36,863 nucleotides of DNA from Phaeoceros laevis (lineage: Eukaryota; Anthocerotophyta; Anthocerotopsida; Notothyladales), in contig JBNGIQ010008518.1 of assembly GCA_049999765.1 (NCBI GenBank), forward strand, positions 1 through 36,863. Direction: 5' to 3'. The notes beneath the pieces are model-generated. The model made no database searches and was not told where the DNA came from. It saw only the letters and a program-made list of their open reading frames with translations. Each line of letters opens with the position of its first letter. The stretch's first letter is position 1. This document shows, piece after piece, positions 1 to 11,130 of the stretch. A program made the translations under genes and the position numbers.

Positions 1-2
1 AT

Positions 3-952
3 TCGTTGTATGTGCGCAGAAATACAAAAGGACTGGTCTTTGTGACCATCTACGTGGATGATCTAATCATTGGAGGTGATCGGTTGGATCAAGTGGAGCA
101 GATCAAGAAACTTTTGTAGCAGGAGTTCGAGATGAAGGACCTAGGTGAGCTGAGGTTCTTCTTGGGCATTGAGATTATACGAACCACGACAGGTATTTGG
201 CTGTCACAGCGGAAGTATGCTTCGGATGTACTAACCAAGTATGGTATGGCTGAGTGCAAGCCAATTTCAATTCCATTGGATCAAAATCTGAAGCTCAGTG
301 CTCATGATGGTGAAGCACTTGAAGATCCAACAATGTACAGGAAGATTGTGGGTAGTTTGATATATCTCACTCTATCCAGACCAGATTTGAACTATACAGT
401 GGGACTGCAGAGTCAGTTTATGCAGGCGCCAAGGAAGCCACATTTGGATGCAGTAAGGCGAACGTTGCGCTATGTGAAGGGAACTATGGATCATGCTCTC
501 TTTTATGCTGCAAATTCAGAGATAAATCTGTGTGGGTACACAGATGCAGATTGGGCAGGCAATGCTACTGACCGTAGATCTACAAGTGGATTTATGTTTT
601 CACTTGGGAGTGCAGCAATATCTTGGAGCAGCAAGAAGCAGCCTACAGTGGCTTTGTCTAGTACAGAAGCTGAATACAGAGGNNNNNNNNNNNNNNNNNN
701 NNNNNNNNNNNNNNNNNNNNNNNNNNNNNNNNNNNNNNNNNNNNNNNNNNNNNNNNNNNNNNNNNNNNNNNNNNNNNNNNNNAACACATTGAGGTACATT
801 ATCATTTTCTTCGAGAAAAGATTTTATCTAGAGCTATTGATCTTGTGTATGTGAACATAGACGAGCAGATAGCTGATATATTCACTAAGCCACTGGGAGC
901 AGAGAAGCTGAAGAAATTCCGAGCTATGTTAGGCATACAGATGCTAAGTTGA
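3..952 (+). pseudogene. Ty1/copia pol 3' end: RT (C-terminal half), RNase H
   Basis: This is the end of a Ty1/copia polyprotein; its 5' part lies outside the window. The frame that opens the window reads into the reverse-transcriptase catalytic motif YVDD (51-62), then meets an in-frame TAG at 117-119. It resumes as EFEMKDLGELRFFLGIE, a hallmark of copia RT. RNase H follows, with the motifs YTDADWAG (near 537-560), RRSTSG and SSTEAEYRG just before the N gap. After the gap, in another frame because the gap length is nominal, come HIEVHYHF and the copia C-terminal IADIFTKPL, ending at TGA 950-952. The family call is secure. The internal stop and the missing 5' part make it a non-functional fragment. 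A normal copia protein would need about 55-60 residues across the gap. Confidence 0.93.
683..782. other. Assembly gap (100 N)
   Basis: Exactly 100 N, the usual placeholder for a gap of unknown size. It falls inside the copia RNase H domain, between the TEAEYRG and HIEVHYHF motifs. Confidence 0.98.
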
Positions 953-1221
953 GCTCGAGGGGGAGTGTTGAGTTATCGAGCTCTATATGAGCTAAACTCA
1001 TGTGGTGTTAGTTATCCTGGTTGGGTTCACACTAGACTAGTTCTAGTTATTAGTGAACCAGTTAAGTTGTGGATTGGATAATGGATATAAAGGAGCACCA
1101 CCCATTGAGTGGTGTGTTGTGTGTATTGTTTGGTTGTGACTACCAACACCACCCTCTCCTCTCCTCTCCTCTCCTCTCCTACACTTGCACCTAGACTGGA
1201 GTTGATCCTTTGACAACTACC
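953..1221 (+). repeat. Copia polypurine tract and 3' LTR
   Basis: Directly after the copia stop is a purine-rich tract (CGAGGGGGAG, about 956-965), followed by TGTTGAG at 966, the usual start of a copia 3' LTR. Inside the LTR are a TATA box (TATAAA at 1086-1091) and a CTCTC microsatellite (about 1153-1180). The end is placed at the CA near 1221 because a TTGACAAC..CA sequence there loosely mirrors the start. That end is uncertain by tens of bases, and no second LTR is available for comparison. Confidence 0.7.
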
Positions 1222-1560
1222 ATGCAAGGGAGAGACACGTCACCTCTAAAATTGGGATAGAGGACAATTGCAGTAAAGCCTTTGCGGCTGTTCTTACACT
1301 TGATCATTGCTTAGTCCTGAAAAAATCCCTGAAACGTTGCTAATGGATGGCTGCCTGTCTGTACATAAAAGGTGCTCCGTGACAGCAAGGATGATGGGCT
1401 AAACATCCTGGTCACTGATAGCCAAGTCTTTATGACTACACAACTAAAAAAATACCTGACAGACTTCGATGGCAGTTGGCATGGCCCTCGTGGCCTCGGT
1501 AAACCAACTTGCCTTCAAAAAAGGAGTGATGCTGCCAGGCAATTCCTGACCCTCTCATTG
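1222..1560. other. No recognisable gene
   Basis: Non-coding sequence between the copia LTR and the first R1 repeat. It contains short chance ORFs only; I see no motif or repeat in it. Confidence 0.5.
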
Positions 1561-1574
1561 CATAGATACAACAC

Positions 1575-3260
1575 TAGAATTATTGCTTTCCCGCCATAGC
1601 CCTGGTTCTATCTTTCTCTCCCTAGTGGCTTGCCCTATATAAACAGCTTGACTTAGTACCGTTATCCTCATTCCTGTTCTTATGATCACACCCTTGCTCC
1701 CGAGCATGCCTTTCAATTTCCCAAGTTTGCTCGCACTTCTGTTCAATGAAGACCCCTGCTCCCTGTTTGTCTCAGTAAGAGCATTGGCCCTTTGTCTCTC
1801 CCTCGAGTCACCCCCCTGGATGCCCACCTAGTTCTTTCCACTAGCCCTTTGAGTCTGCTACTCCACTTTCTTGAAAAACAAGTGCCTCACTACTCAGTTT
1901 CCCTACGGCACAGTTTCCTGACTGCTCACATTCCTGGCTGTTCGTTTTCCCTTCACCATACAGCTCAGTATCCGTATCCTGCCCTCTTCAGTGTCCTTCA
2001 CCATACAGCTCAGTATCCGTGTCCTGCCCTCTCCAGCGTGCCTTGTCACAGTTTGCATTTACAACTTGTTAGAAGAGTGACATAGAGTCCAAACAAGTGT
2101 CATAGCAAGCAGTATGTCTCAGCCGGGAGGATCACCTCAAAATGTAAGCGGCAGACACATTGAATGTAGCCAGATGCTCTTTTTCGTCTTCATAACATTT
2201 CGGTTCTGTCAAACTTGCTTCTGATTTTGTCATAGTCTGCTAAAAGATCTTGCTGGTACTAATATCAAGTGAAGGATGATGTGAACAAACTATCACGATA
2301 GGTTGTCAATAACACAATACCTAGTCAGGTTGCTGCCTGGTTCTGGTTTATCGAGATTGTTCAGGTCAAGAGGACAGTACCCAGCGATACCTGTTGCTAT
2401 ATGATACCCAGGTCAGGTCAAAAATCGTTTAAAAGGGTAACACAATATAACTTTTTGACTGCATATTACATGCCTGCTATTTTTTGGTATGTTGAGTGCA
2501 TATTTGCAATCTGAGAATTGCCCGACCCTGCCAGGACACTTGAGGTCAGGTATTTTGTCAAGTTTCTGAAGCCTTGCACTTCTAGTCTTCTACATTTCTG
2601 CTGAAGCACTTAACAAATTGAAGTAACCTGCTAATCCTCACACTAAGCTTTGCAGAACTCAAGTCTGCCAATGGTCCACTAGAAACTTGAGCAAGGATCT
2701 CTCTTTGGCACTGATGAAGGGGAGAAGGAGGTTTGCACTTACCATGCAAATGTCTGCTCTGCTGATATGGTGGAAAAATGGCAAAAGTGGTACCTTTTCT
2801 GCTGTTTTACACCTGTGCGATAACCAAACATAGGATTGTTCTTAGGATTAGGATTGAATACATTTCAGATCAGGGAAAGGGATGTGCAACCAGTTTGCCA
2901 CAAGCCTGCTTCCATACGATCTCAGAGCAAAGACATTGCAGACCATTTACTGGTTAGATTTCAAAAGACTTCTGCTGCTTTCAAATGTGTTGGCTGCTGG
3001 TCTCCTAAGCAAATGTGGCCTTACTTGTCAAGACCAGGACTTGTGAAGTACAGCCCTCGCGGCTGCCTAGTCAAAACCTGGACCCAAGCAAGACATCGAC
3101 CTGTCAGAAGGCAAAGACCAGTCAAGTTGCACATCACATGACGGGACCCGAAAGGGCAATGTCACATATACATTTTTTCAGTAGTCACAATCGCTGTCCA
3201 GACTTTTCAAAATACTGAAATGTGTCTATGTATCCGGGAAACACACTCTCAAGCTAAGCA
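1575..3260 (+). repeat. R1 dispersed repeat, copy 1 (LTR-like, non-coding)
   Basis: The order of landmarks is ATTATTGCTTTCCCGC (1579-1594), TATATAAA (1636-1643), about 400 bp of pyrimidine-rich sequence, then a conserved block around 2642-2803 with the box GATGAAGGGGAGAAGGAGG. The block 2642-2803 matches the reverse complement of 7589-7750 at roughly 93 percent by eye. Similarity continues, more weakly, out to about 2400 and 3240. A TATA box plus untranslated leader repeated in both orientations suggests an LTR or a large non-autonomous element. I found no coding domain. Confidence 0.6.
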
Positions 3261-3269
3261 TTCACAAGC

Positions 3270-3850
3270 AATCAGCAAAACTTGTAAGTCACTTGCAGAA
3301 CCTGCTCGGCCATGTTCTTCTGAGATGTTTGTTGTAGCACCAACCCTTCTCCCTTCGTTGTAGTACTGGCAGCAGGTCGAGAGAGAATCGTTTCCTGGTG
3401 TTCCGGAGGCAATCTGTTGAAAGAACAGGTCGAAGAGACAGGAAAAAGGCTGTCCAGTTGGGCCAAAGCAGGTACAATGTGAACTTCGAGCACACAGGTT
3501 TTGGGATTGTCTAAGGAGATGTGTATCAGAAAAAGAGACAAAGATTGAACTGACAATAGGTTTTGCAGGTATAGTATAGGAACGAGGGAATGCCAGGGAC
3601 TCAGACTGCGTAGGAGCACAGACTTAGAGGCAGCCACAACTCACAGGTGGCTACACTGAGTGACAGGGCAAAAGGATGGAAAGCTGTAACAGAAGTGAGA
3701 TTGCAGAGCCAGGAAAAAAGGTTAAGAGTATAGTGAGGCAGAATAGAGGCAAGGAGGGAGCTAGAGGGAATGGACAGAGGTTATGAAAACACAAGAACAA
3801 GAGAAATGAGGCCCAGCTGCTGGAGAAGGTCAATTTTTATAGGCGGGTGA
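3270..3850 (-). repeat. Possible R1-like promoter segment, minus orientation
   Basis: On the minus strand a TATA-like CCTATAAAAA (3834-3843) is followed by a pyrimidine-rich stretch, the same layout as the R1 copies. I did not find the GATGAAGG box after it. The open frame of 121 codons on the minus strand (3272-3637) has no recognisable domain and is compositionally a by-product of the pyrimidine tract. Confidence 0.35.
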
Positions 3851-5500
3851 GCACAAGGAGTGTGGCTATGATGAAAGAGATGGTAATAAATGAGGAATAG
3901 AGCCGGAAATTATCAGTAGGCATGATACTGCATTATTTAGGCTGTAAGATACCATGAATGAAGTTGGTTGCGAGCTGGCTGATCCTCTGGAAGCGGCATT
4001 GGCCTGTATCCTCCTTCCACGTATTCCAACCTGCTCTTTGCTGTAAAAATAGCTTTCATGGATGGCCTGCTTGCGAAGCTTTTCCAGGCTTTTGATTCCA
4101 CGTCATAGTTGCCACATTGAATTTGCCTTGTTTCGCGTGAAGGTCAGTCCAAGAGTTGTGCCTGGCAAGCCCTCAACGAAACTGGACAGTTTGGTGAGCA
4201 TCCATCTTTCACCAGTCCGGCTGGACAATTTATGTGAAGACCTCAGTATACTAAACCAAAAGTAAGTGCATACCTGTGCTGAAGGACAGAACCGTTGAGC
4301 TGCCTGTGTGGCAATTTCGTTGGCAGTACGAGTTCCAAGCATTGGTGGCAAGTTATGTTCCACAAGAATGCTAGGGAAGCAATAATAAATGTCACCGTCG
4401 CATGGCGTCGTGGCTGCAAGGTCTAAAAATTGCTTTCACCTCTCTGGATACCAACCGCCAAGCTTGTACAGCCAAGGGCAATTTCGTCTGCGAAGTAACA
4501 GTATGTAAATAACTAGCAATGGTAGGCAAAAGGTGCCCATGCCGTCATACTGCAGACTGATAGAATGACTCGAGACGTCATTATCACCCTAAAGTAAACA
4601 TTTAAGACTCTGCATACCTCATTTTTTGGTGAAGTACCAAGAGGACGAATGTATCAGATGCTTTTTACAGCTTTTTAACACCATTCTTGTTTCCTATTCG
4701 TAAACATGATACACATACTAAGTGTATAAAGACACACCACACACTGAAAGTGTGTTCCCTTGACATACATACATATGTGTTACGTAGAAAAAGACGTAAG
4801 ACATAGGCAGTGGACATTGCCCCTCGAGGAGGACTTGTGCAATTGACAATGTCAAAAACATGAGTGGAGTGACTCAAGCAAGGTTTGTGATGCCTGTGGC
4901 ATCTTGGAGTTGGCTCCATACTGACTTTGCAAGGTTGTATGCATGATTTTCCAAAAGAAGTGTTTGTTGACAGCTGCGTTTTAGCAGAAACAGCAGCGAA
5001 ACGAAGTGGCAGCATGACGCTGGTTGTATTAGGTCGTGACGTAGGTTGTCAGCATAGTACTAGAGCTAGCATCAAGCCTTCAGAGTGGTGTTACCACGAG
5101 CAGGTGTTGGTAAATCGACCAAAACACCTATTGAGCAATCTGAGTTCGAAAACCGAAAGCATAGTAAGGTCCCAGTATTCTGGTCAAGAATACAGAGCAA
5201 ATGTGAAGCTGTTTGCGACTGTACAGTGTGTATAGGTGCACCAAGTGTGCAAGGTAGCTAGGTAACCATGACAGGTCATGGAGAACAAGTCTACAAGTCC
5301 ATGAACCAGCAGAACCGATTCAGTCCTGTTCAGGCCAAAGAAAAGGGGCGTGCTAAAACAACATGTGTAGAACCAATATCATATCAACTGCAAAAAGGTA
5401 TCCAATTTATTGTCATTGTTGTAGGCCTCTGTAAACGGCTAGAAGGCAGCTATATAACTGCTTCTTGTGTTTAAGGCCGTATGCATAGATGCTAACACTC
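3851..5500. other. No recognisable gene; one short R2-like motif
   Basis: No supported coding region. A frame of 102 codons at 4927-5235 (+) has no motif I recognise. A segment near 4735-4760 (CACACTGAAAGTGTGTTCCC) recurs in inverted form near 33590-33610, so part of this stretch is dispersed repeat. Confidence 0.45.
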
Positions 5501-6430
5501 AGCATGTGCAGGAACATAAGACAACAAGCTACAAAAAAAGCCTTCTACAGGTGATGCGCAAGCTTGTTCAACTAGGGTGTTCACCAACGACCCATGAAAA
5601 CAGCTCTCAGACAAAGCAAGCACTTGTATGGTAAGTACAAGTCTCGGTATCCCCTTCATCAGTGCCAAAGATGCTTCATTGCTTGGATTTCTGGTGGTCC
5701 ATTGGCAGATCCAAGGCTGCAGGGTCTGTGCATCGACAATCTTGAAAAAACTCACAACATTTGTTTAGTAGACATTGTCCAAGAAGCATGATCAAATGCA
5801 GGGCAGAGCCAAGGTAGACTTTCAAAGCACATAGCCAGAACAGAGAGACCAAACTATGGGACTCTGTTCAAACATATCCAGCTGCAAACTCAAAGCACAA
5901 TGTATTTCAAGTATCAAAAACACTTCTACAAGAAAGTGGGTACCAAACTCCACATGTTGATCCATCTAACCTGTTGCTGTGAAGAACTAGCTGCCATTCT
6001 GACACTGAAGCTTGTGGCACGATGAAGGATTTGGAGCGGGTAGGAAGTTTCAGTCACAGTCAACTGTCAACTATAGGAAAAAAATAGCTTCAGAAAGGGG
6101 ACACTGTGGATATTGAAGAACTTAGTAGCAAGGATGGAAAAAACAGGGGAGAAGAGGTCGAGAGAGAGCGAAGGGGTGTGCCAGCAGCAGGCTAGCAGGG
6201 TAGGCGCAGGATTAGAGAACTGGTATGACCACAACAGAACACATGTTTGAGGGAAATTGGCAGGATACAGGAGAACTTAGAGTGGGAGAGTTTCTGTGAG
6301 CAGACGAGTATAGGAATGAGCTTCATGGTTTCTTATATAGGCAGGGCATGGTGATAGAAAGATGGAGGCTAAGGGGTAGAGGGAAAAGGTTACTGGTAAC
6401 TCAAGTGAGAAAAAATGCGGGAAAGTGGCG
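5500..6430 (-). repeat. R1 dispersed repeat, copy 2 (shorter, diverged)
   Basis: In the minus direction: CTTTCCCGC (from about 6425), TATATAAG (6332-6339), a pyrimidine-rich stretch, then the box TTTGGCACTGATGAAGGGG (complement of about 5650-5670). The surrounding text (CTGCCAATGGACC..CCAGAAA) also matches copies 1 and 3. The spacing from TATA to box is about 660 bp, against about 1,050 bp in the other copies, so this copy is deleted internally or belongs to a subfamily. Confidence 0.5.
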
Positions 6431-7079
6431 GTGAGATTGTAAAACGCTGACATGTACAGCGGGACTTTTTTTGGAAGATGCTTCCAACGGCGGTAGCTCA
6501 TAAAGACTTGCCAAATTTGCACCATGATTAACATGGAGGTGGCTAGCAGACAATGGTCATCAGCCGAGCGGTAAAGCATGTCTTAAATGTAAGCCCACCA
6601 CAGCGTATGCTGGAGCACTGTAAACCACAACTTCAAGCCACGTCAACCATTCATATGCCTTAGATAAGCATCTTAAAAAAACTTTTTAAGCGGCATGGCC
6701 GGGATTTTTGGTAGCAGTTGTCAGGCAGCATCTAAAATAGTATTGCGATGTGCAACAGTAACACATTTAGATGATATCATTCAGATTTCAGTACCTGAAT
6801 GGACTGCCAGCAGAGCATAGCATAGTTGGCCTGTTTAGGTGGCCATACGGTCAGAAGCTGACCAGGCAGGGATTACATATTGTGCCCGTCACCATAGTAT
6901 CACTTATAAGAGAGTAAGACAACAAATGTTAGCAGAAAGGTATTTTTGAAAGTATGTACTTTCATTTCAGCAAGCTTTGCAAATATAATCACATGTGTAT
7001 GTGGATTAGCAAGCAGTAAATCAGAAAATGATAGCCTCGATTTGAAGCCTCATATAACCAAATAAGACACACGGTATCT
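6431..7079. other. No recognisable gene
   Basis: Only chance ORFs; no motif, RNA gene or repeat noticed. Confidence 0.45.
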
Positions 7080-8830
7080 TAATGACACACACGCACAACC
7101 TGGGAACACCAGGTGTGTTCCCGGGACACATAGATAGATTTCAGTATTTTCAAAAGTTGGGACAGCGAGTGTGACGACTGAAATGTACGTGTGTGACATT
7201 GCCCTTTGCCAAGGTCCCTGCCGGTGAAATGCAAGCTGACTGGTCTTGCCCACTTGACCGGTTGCTGAACTTGCTTGGGTCCAGGATGTTTGAAGGACAG
7301 CTCTTAGAAAGAGTGAACCCTCAGTCCCTGTTTTGACGAGTAGCTGTTGCTTCACCCCTTGGGTGTGTCTGGCCAGCAGCAAACGAGATCGAGAAGTTTT
7401 CATGAAAACAACTTTACTCAAGTGCAGCTAAGAATTGGCTTGCAATGTCATTATTGTGAGGTCATTTGAGATCAGATCAACAGCAAACAGGTTGCAGCGA
7501 CCTTTACTCTGACCTGGTATGCACTTGATGTATGCATCCTAGACCTAGGCAAATCCTAGCTATGGTTATCGCACCGGTGTAAAAGAGTAGCAGAAAAGGT
7601 ACCGCTTTCGCCATCTTTTCACCATTTCAGCAGAGCGGACACTTCCATGGTAAGTGCAAGCCTCCTTCTCCCCTTCATCAGAGCCAAAGAGAGATCCTTG
7701 CTCAAGTTTCTAGTGGACCATTGGCAGACTTGAGTTCTGCAAAGCTTAGTGCGAAAATTAGTGGTGGATTAGCATATGAGATGCATGCTAAAAGAGCTAC
7801 GATTGTATATCGTTGCTGACCATTTGTATCTTGGCAGGGCCAGGCCAACAATCGTCATGTCCAAGTTCCAACAGTCAAGCATTCTGTTCAGGAAGATCAA
7901 AAAATGCATCATGTTACCCCTTGAGTGCTCTCTGATTTTTGGGTACAGCTAAGATCTTGGTTCTGACCTCTCGTTGCACTATGACTTGGGGTGCCCATCA
8001 TTAAACTTGACCTGGACACTCACTGCACAGCACAAGCAACTGCCAATACCAGCTGGACTTGGGTTTACAGGTGAAGAAAACATATCATTTAGCAACGAAG
8101 TTATCATGAGTACCCATTCAAAGAATGAAAACATGTACAATGAAATCACATTCTTACATTCTGAGGAGAGCCCCCGGGCAGAGACATGCTTTGTATTCCA
8201 ACTGTATAAAATCCAAATGTGGTTTGTCTAACAGTACCTAAACACTATCTAAAAACTTGTGTGGCTTGTCAACAGAGCCTGCAAGTTTATGCTACACGAC
8301 TATGACAGGGTTTCGGTGACCAAGCTTCAACTGGAATAGCAGAAGGCCAAGCAGCAAAAGGATTTTTTTGGGTTTACTTGGAACTGGGCAGGGGCAGGGT
8401 ACTAAGCAGGAGTACAGGCTGGAACTATGGGTAAGGGTCTGGGCACGGACTGTTGAGTCAGGACTATGAGCCAGGACTGTGAGCCAAGCAGGGACTGTGG
8501 GCAGGGTTCAGCAAACAATGAGAGAAAATGAGGGCTATCAAAAAAGCTAGGAACTTGTAAGGCTAGGAGCTAAGAATGTAGACTGCAGAGGAGAACTTCG
8601 GGAGCTGGGAGTGCGTATGGAGGCTGGAGCAGCAAGGGAGACCAAAGGGAGAGTGAGGGCAGCTTAGGGACGAAGATAGCAGTAAGTGATGACCAGAATG
8701 AGAGCGAAAAAATTGTTGTGTCTAAGGTACGAAGGCTGTGCTGCTTATATAGTCATGACAACCATGTGAGAGAGAAATTTGTCCAATGCCAGAGAGAGAC
8801 AATTGGGGCAAGCGCGGGAAAGCAATAATG
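7080..8830 (-). repeat. R1 dispersed repeat, copy 3 (inverted relative to copy 1)
   Basis: In the minus direction: ATTATTGCTTTCCCGC (8814-8829), TATATAAG (8744-8751), pyrimidine-rich leader, then the conserved block 7750-7589. The TATA-to-box spacing, about 1,050 bp, equals that of copy 1. At the inner end, 7100-7250 matches 3070-3240, including the segment ending in AAAGGGCAATGTCACA. A near-perfect small hairpin (CCTGGGAACAC..GTGTTCCCGGG, about 7104-7130) lies at the end of the homology. Copies 1 and 3 together form arms of a large inverted repeat. Confidence 0.6.
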
Positions 8831-8899
8831 CTAAATCATATAGTAGGGAGGTGGAAGGATTGAGACCTGCCTGGTTGGCCTTGCTGATTTTTCGGTCTG

Positions 8900-9430
8900 G
8901 TTGGTTTCTCGAGGCCACGAAGGCCATGCCACCCACCATCTCAGTTCGTCAGTCATTTTTTTTTGGCCTTGTGGTCATTAAGACCATGCTTGCACTGACT
9001 TGAAAAAATCATGCATCAATCCACGCTGTCGTGTATTTTGTCTCTACAAAACAGCAGCCATGCGTTAGCTGTGCAACAAGTATATTCTGGTATTGAACAG
9101 GAAATCAGCATCATGAGTAGCCGCAAGGGCTTAAATGTTGCTGTCTTTTTGCTGGATTTGGCTGTGACTTGGCTCGCTTTCTAGGCCATGGCCATAAATG
9201 TGCCTTGCATCCCTAGTCCACGTCAATGGCTCCATACTCAGTGAGGCTTTTTATAATGTCTGTGACAAGAAGTCACCAAAAGTTACGATATCCATGCTGT
9301 ATGGCCACGAAGGCCTTTGCATATTGCTGCATACTCAGTGAGGCTTTTTATAACGTTTGTGTCAAGAAGTCACTAAACGTTTTGATACCCATGCTGTATG
9401 TATGGCCTCGAAGGCCTTTATACTATTATC
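8900..9430 (+). repeat. 97-bp tandem repeat with GGCC-N5-GGCC palindromes
   Basis: Two tandem units of 97 bp begin at 9233 and 9330, each starting CATACTCAGTGAGGC and each ending near an interrupted palindrome GGCCNCGAAGGCC (near 9303 and 9404). A third copy of the palindrome lies at about 8912 outside the tandem units. The long frame over this stretch (9226-9645) is produced by the repeat and shows no protein family. Confidence 0.7.
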
Positions 9431-9699
9431 ATTTGCATACTAAGTTACCCGCTAGTCATGAAGTATGTTGTATCCCGTTGTTTCTGTACTTGCATTTTTT
9501 AGCCTATTTTATCAACTGGCCATGCGCTGTCCTTGACATTCCCAAAGCCTATGTTCTGATCCATCGTGGATACTTAACAGCTATGCCCCGTCATGTCATC
9601 ATATTTCTATGTCCCATGACTACACATCTAATTCTTTTACTTTGATTTCACGCTAACATTCAAGCACTTGTCAGACTTTTTCCGCATACGAAATGCAGC

Positions 9700-9800
9700 T
9701 GACACACACATATTTTAGACACACAGCACACACCTGGGAACATGGTGTGTGTGTGTGTGTGTGTATTTGAGGAGGTTGACACGGTCCCATGAGGGGGGGC
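9700..9800 (+). repeat. R2 repeat copy with GT microsatellite
   Basis: CCTGGGAACATGG is followed by a (GT)n run (about 9744-9764) and then TATTTGAGGAGGTT..GGTCCCAT. The last part matches the reverse complement of 33540-33575, where it again borders a dinucleotide run. I infer two inverted copies of one small dispersed repeat. Confidence 0.55.
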
Positions 9801-10084
9801 CCTTGCACAGTAGAGTTTATGTTAGTAAAGCACGTTTATGTTACGGTGAGCACAATTTGGCACTACCATGGAGGTTGCCTCAGGGGTTCTATGGTGGATG
9901 AAACATATCGGGTGAACCATGTTGAAGGCTTGCATGTGGTGGACGGGTCCACTTGGAGCATATTCCCAGGTGCAAACCCATAGACAATTGTCATGATGCT
10001 TGGGAGGTAAGCTATCAAGACCAGCTGGGCAACTTGTCACTAGCTAACATCATATTCACAAAGCCAATATTTTAAGTTGTTGCT

Positions 10085-10912
10085 TCAGTAATTTCAGTGG
10101 CTCTTGCATTCCAATGAGGTGCCAGCATGGACCCTGCACCACCCAGGAGTTACTAAAAGTATGTGTGCCAATGACGAATGCCATGGTTTCAGAAACTTAT
10201 CCAGGATCTTACCGCTTTCAAGCTCACAGCAAACAAGCCAAGGTCTGGATGCTTCAGACTAGAGAAAACCTTCTTGTCAGCAGTGGAGCTCCAACCATTT
10301 TCGTTTTTAAAGTTATATTGCAATCACCTAGCGAGTCAAACGTTCTTCAGAGGCACAGATTACCTACCTTGCAGCACGTAGAGCACCACGGGAGCATCCA
10401 GATAGTGGGGGAGGAGCAACCCCTTGGGCTCCAAAGTCACAAAGCCAAGCCTCAGTTGTTTGAGCGAGGCCAACTCCTCCTCTCGCCTCCGAGGCAGCAC
10501 TCTCACGGAACTGGCAGCAGTCTTCAGCAGCAATCTTCAGGAGCGCCTTGGGCTTCTCCAAGACAAACGTGCTTGACACTGTCTCGTTTTCGCGACGGTG
10601 CTTGCTGTGCTCCTCCTGCCTCTCCTTTCCCTCCAGTCCCTCTCTGCTCCTCTCGCTCACGTTTCTCCTCCCTCTTTCGCTGCCTCTCTCACTCCTTTTC
10701 CCTCGCCCTCTCCTCTGCCCTTCTCTCCTCCTCCTCTCTCTCCTTCTCTTCAGGCGAGCCCAGAGCCAGAAAGCGGGTCTCGTCACCCGATCCACCCTGC
10801 CAAGCCTGTGACACCCGAACCACGCTACCGGGCTTGCTACATCCGAGCCGCGCCGCCGAGCCTGTGATCGCCAAACCGAGTGGCCGAGCCGAGGAACTCC
10901 GAACCTAGCCAC
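10085..10912 (-). pseudogene. Vicilin-like (7S globulin, bicupin) pseudogene
   Basis: This is the remnant of a vicilin-like protein gene, a family of two-cupin seed or spore storage globulins, read on the minus strand. The first part (10912-10368) is Arg/Glu-rich, like vicilin N-termini, and leads into the first cupin with the motifs VRVLPR, LRLGFVTLEP and LLLPHYLDAPVVLYVLQ. It ends at a splice donor (CAAG|GTAGGT, exon end 10368). A second piece (10317-10213) carries YNFKNENGW and KHPDLGLFAVSLKA before a GTAAGA donor. A third (10133 to about 10085) starts after a GTGCAG acceptor and reads GSMLAPHWNARATEI, the second-cupin signature. The middle of the first cupin is missing. A 13-bp tandem duplication (CTGAAGAYTGCTG twice, near 10525-10540) shifts the frame in the first part. 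Only about 50 bp separate the first two pieces, so exons have been lost. Frame and exon edges are approximate. Confidence 0.8.
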
Positions 10913-10919
10913 GAGCTTG

Positions 10920-11130
10920 GACGTAGTCCAAACTTGTGGCAGGTCTAGTTGCAGTTGACCGGTTGACTAGTTGCAATTGACAGGTTGAATAGGTGCAGCA
11001 GGTCAACTATGACTCATGACTCGGGAAACCGGTCAACTATAACAAGCCCGTCAGTAACTTCATTTTTCTAAAAAAAAACTTGTTCTTAGATCAAGTGTGG
11101 ATGGTCATGTTCAACTAATCATGTCAAGGG
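10920..11130. other. Spacer with GTCAACT/TTGACC repeats, no gene
   Basis: Short irregular repeats of GGTTGAC/GGTCAACT motifs. Similar motifs recur near 29040-29070. No coding sequence. It may be the outer part of a repeat whose limits I cannot set. Confidence 0.35.

Noticed and set aside
3272-3637. Minus-strand frame of 121 codons
   Set aside because: Same pyrimidine-leader effect; no motif and no conservation among R1 copies.
9226-9645. Open frame of 139 codons over the 97-bp repeats
   Set aside because: Generated by the tandem units; the hydrophobic translation matches nothing I know.
10114-10908. Long plus-strand open frame of 264 codons
   Set aside because: It runs antisense to the vicilin-like pieces and through a C/T-rich tract; its translation shows no domain. 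The minus strand explains the conservation.
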